NCBI GenBank assembly: GCA_021463865.1
Contig: JAJTXY010000001.1
Span: 186,001 to 250,000, forward strand
DNA from: Anaerolineae bacterium
GTDB lineage: Bacteria > Chloroflexota > Anaerolineae > Aggregatilineales > J027
DNA length: 64,000 bases
Direction of reading: 5' to 3'
The position numbers and the translations under genes are program-made. Below, piece by piece: positions 63,303 to 64,000 of the stretch (its first letter is position 1; every line of letters begins with the position of its first letter). The notes beneath the pieces are model-generated. The model was not told the origin of the DNA and ran no database searches. It saw only the letters and a list, made by a program, of their open reading frames with translations.

Positions 63303-64000
63303 ATGGTGAAGAAACTTATCAAATCAATCTTCGGGGATCCAAACGAAGGAAAACTGAAGCGTTACCGCCAAAAGGTTGAAGAAATCAACGCACTGGAACC
63401 CCAGTTGCAGAAAGAATCTGACGAGCAGTTACGCCAACGATCACTTAAACTGCGTGAAAAACATCAAGCGGGCACACCATTGGATGATTTGCTGGTAGAG
63501 GCTTTTGCGTTGGTACGCGAAGCCAGTCGCCGCACGATTGGCCTGCGCCATTTTGATGTGCAGTTGATCGGGGGTATGGTGCTGCATGAAGGCAACATTG
63601 CGGAAATGCGCACCGGCGAAGGGAAAACACTGGTTGCCACCCTGCCGCTCTATCTCAATTCACTGACCGGACGTGGCTCACATCTGGTCACCCCCAACGA
63701 CTACCTCTCTAAAGTCGGCTTGCAGCAAATGGGGCCGATTTATCATTTCCTCGGTGTTTCGTCGGGAGTGATTCAAAGCAGTGCCCAACAGCGGGGGTCG
63801 TTTCTCTATGACCCGGATTTCCATAGCAATGATGAGCGCTATGAAAATTTGCGCCCTGTGACCCGTAAGGACGCCTATAATGCCGATATAACCTATGGCA
63901 CGAATAACGAATTTGGCTTCGACTATTTACGCGATCATATGGTGCGTGACCTGCGGGAAAAAGTGCAGCGCGGGCATTACTTTGGCATCGTGGACGAAGT
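63303..64000 (+). CDS. secA: Preprotein translocase ATPase SecA (partial, runs off right edge)
   Basis: The first 232 codons are present. The start [21 protein letters not shown] is the usual SecA N terminus. The DEAD motor begins with [17 protein letters not shown] (Walker A), [11 protein letters not shown], and [17 protein letters not shown]; the window ends within the DEVD-like motif. A segment after residue 155 ([17 protein letters not shown]) is longer than in short SecA forms. The enzyme drives Sec-dependent export, on which the secreted proteins of this window depend. Confidence 0.96.
   Translation, partial: MVKKLIKSIFGDPNEGKLKRYRQKVEEINALEPQLQKESDEQLRQRSLKLREKHQAGTPLDDLLVEAFALVREASRRTIGLRHFDVQLIGGMVLHEGNIAEMRTGEGKTLVATLPLYLNSLTGRGSHLVTPNDYLSKVGLQQMGPIYHFLGVSSGVIQSSAQQRGSFLYDPDFHSNDERYENLRPVTRKDAYNADITYGTNNEFGFDYLRDHMVRDLREKVQRGHYFGIVDE

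Overview
The window is an ordinary chromosomal segment of moderate GC from a bacterium that most resembles a Chloroflexota member of the Anaerolineae type. I infer this from several traits: many lipoproteins with SH3-like or propeller domains and no LPS genes; a Firmicutes-like block linking rpmB, asp23, fakA and recG; a MoxR/DUF58/BatA locus with FHA and ABC-2 exporter genes; and large family-specific loops in oligopeptide permeases. There is no 16S rRNA gene, so the phylum is inference. I see no transposase, integrase, phage gene, CRISPR array or rRNA.

Layout. Positions 1-16.4 kb (minus strand) hold a long co-directional cluster: FHA membrane protein, large exported membrane protein, ABC-2 exporter 1, a membrane coiled-coil protein with a Gln/Gly-rich region, a lipoprotein, MoxR ATPase, ABC-2 exporter 2, DUF58, a GT-C membrane glycosyltransferase and the start of a BatA-like protein. 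Positions 16.5-23.1 kb (minus) hold an opp/dpp-type peptide ABC transporter (oppD, oppF, oppC, oppB) with an SH3-repeat lipoprotein inside it and no substrate-binding protein. A 305-bp divergent spacer with two dyads separates it from tsaE-tsaB-rimI-udg (plus).

Positions 26-36.7 kb (mostly minus) hold small unknown genes, a GNAT gene and a conserved housekeeping block: rpmF, coiled-coil protein, coaD, recG, two fakB-type genes, fakA, asp23, with rpmB divergent and rpe convergent to rpmB. Positions 36.9-41.3 kb (plus) encode three soluble histidine kinases, two with an N-terminal receiver. Positions 41.4-44.9 kb encode a complete four-subunit sodium-pumping decarboxylase of the methylmalonyl-CoA type, convergent with ppk1. 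A PhnP-like metallo-hydrolase and a divergent CapA-like protein follow.

Positions 49.7-52.4 kb form a visibly AT-richer island with its own promoter and terminators: a membrane-anchored DsbA-like thiol oxidoreductase, an 82-residue (mature) exported protein with eight cysteines, and a propeller-like lipoprotein. This is the best candidate for an undescribed system: a small disulfide-rich secreted protein with a dedicated oxidase. The rest (52.4-64 kb) holds a UDP-sulfoquinovose synthase, a NarX-type kinase, an ornithine-cyclodeaminase-family enzyme, tRNA-Val(CAC), a DMT exporter, a BadF-type sugar kinase, a GT4 glycosyltransferase, a lone RAM-domain protein, an alpha/beta hydrolase, mutM, a membrane-anchored protein with a possible internal duplication, and the start of secA.

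All functional calls come from reading motifs and gene order; no database search was run.
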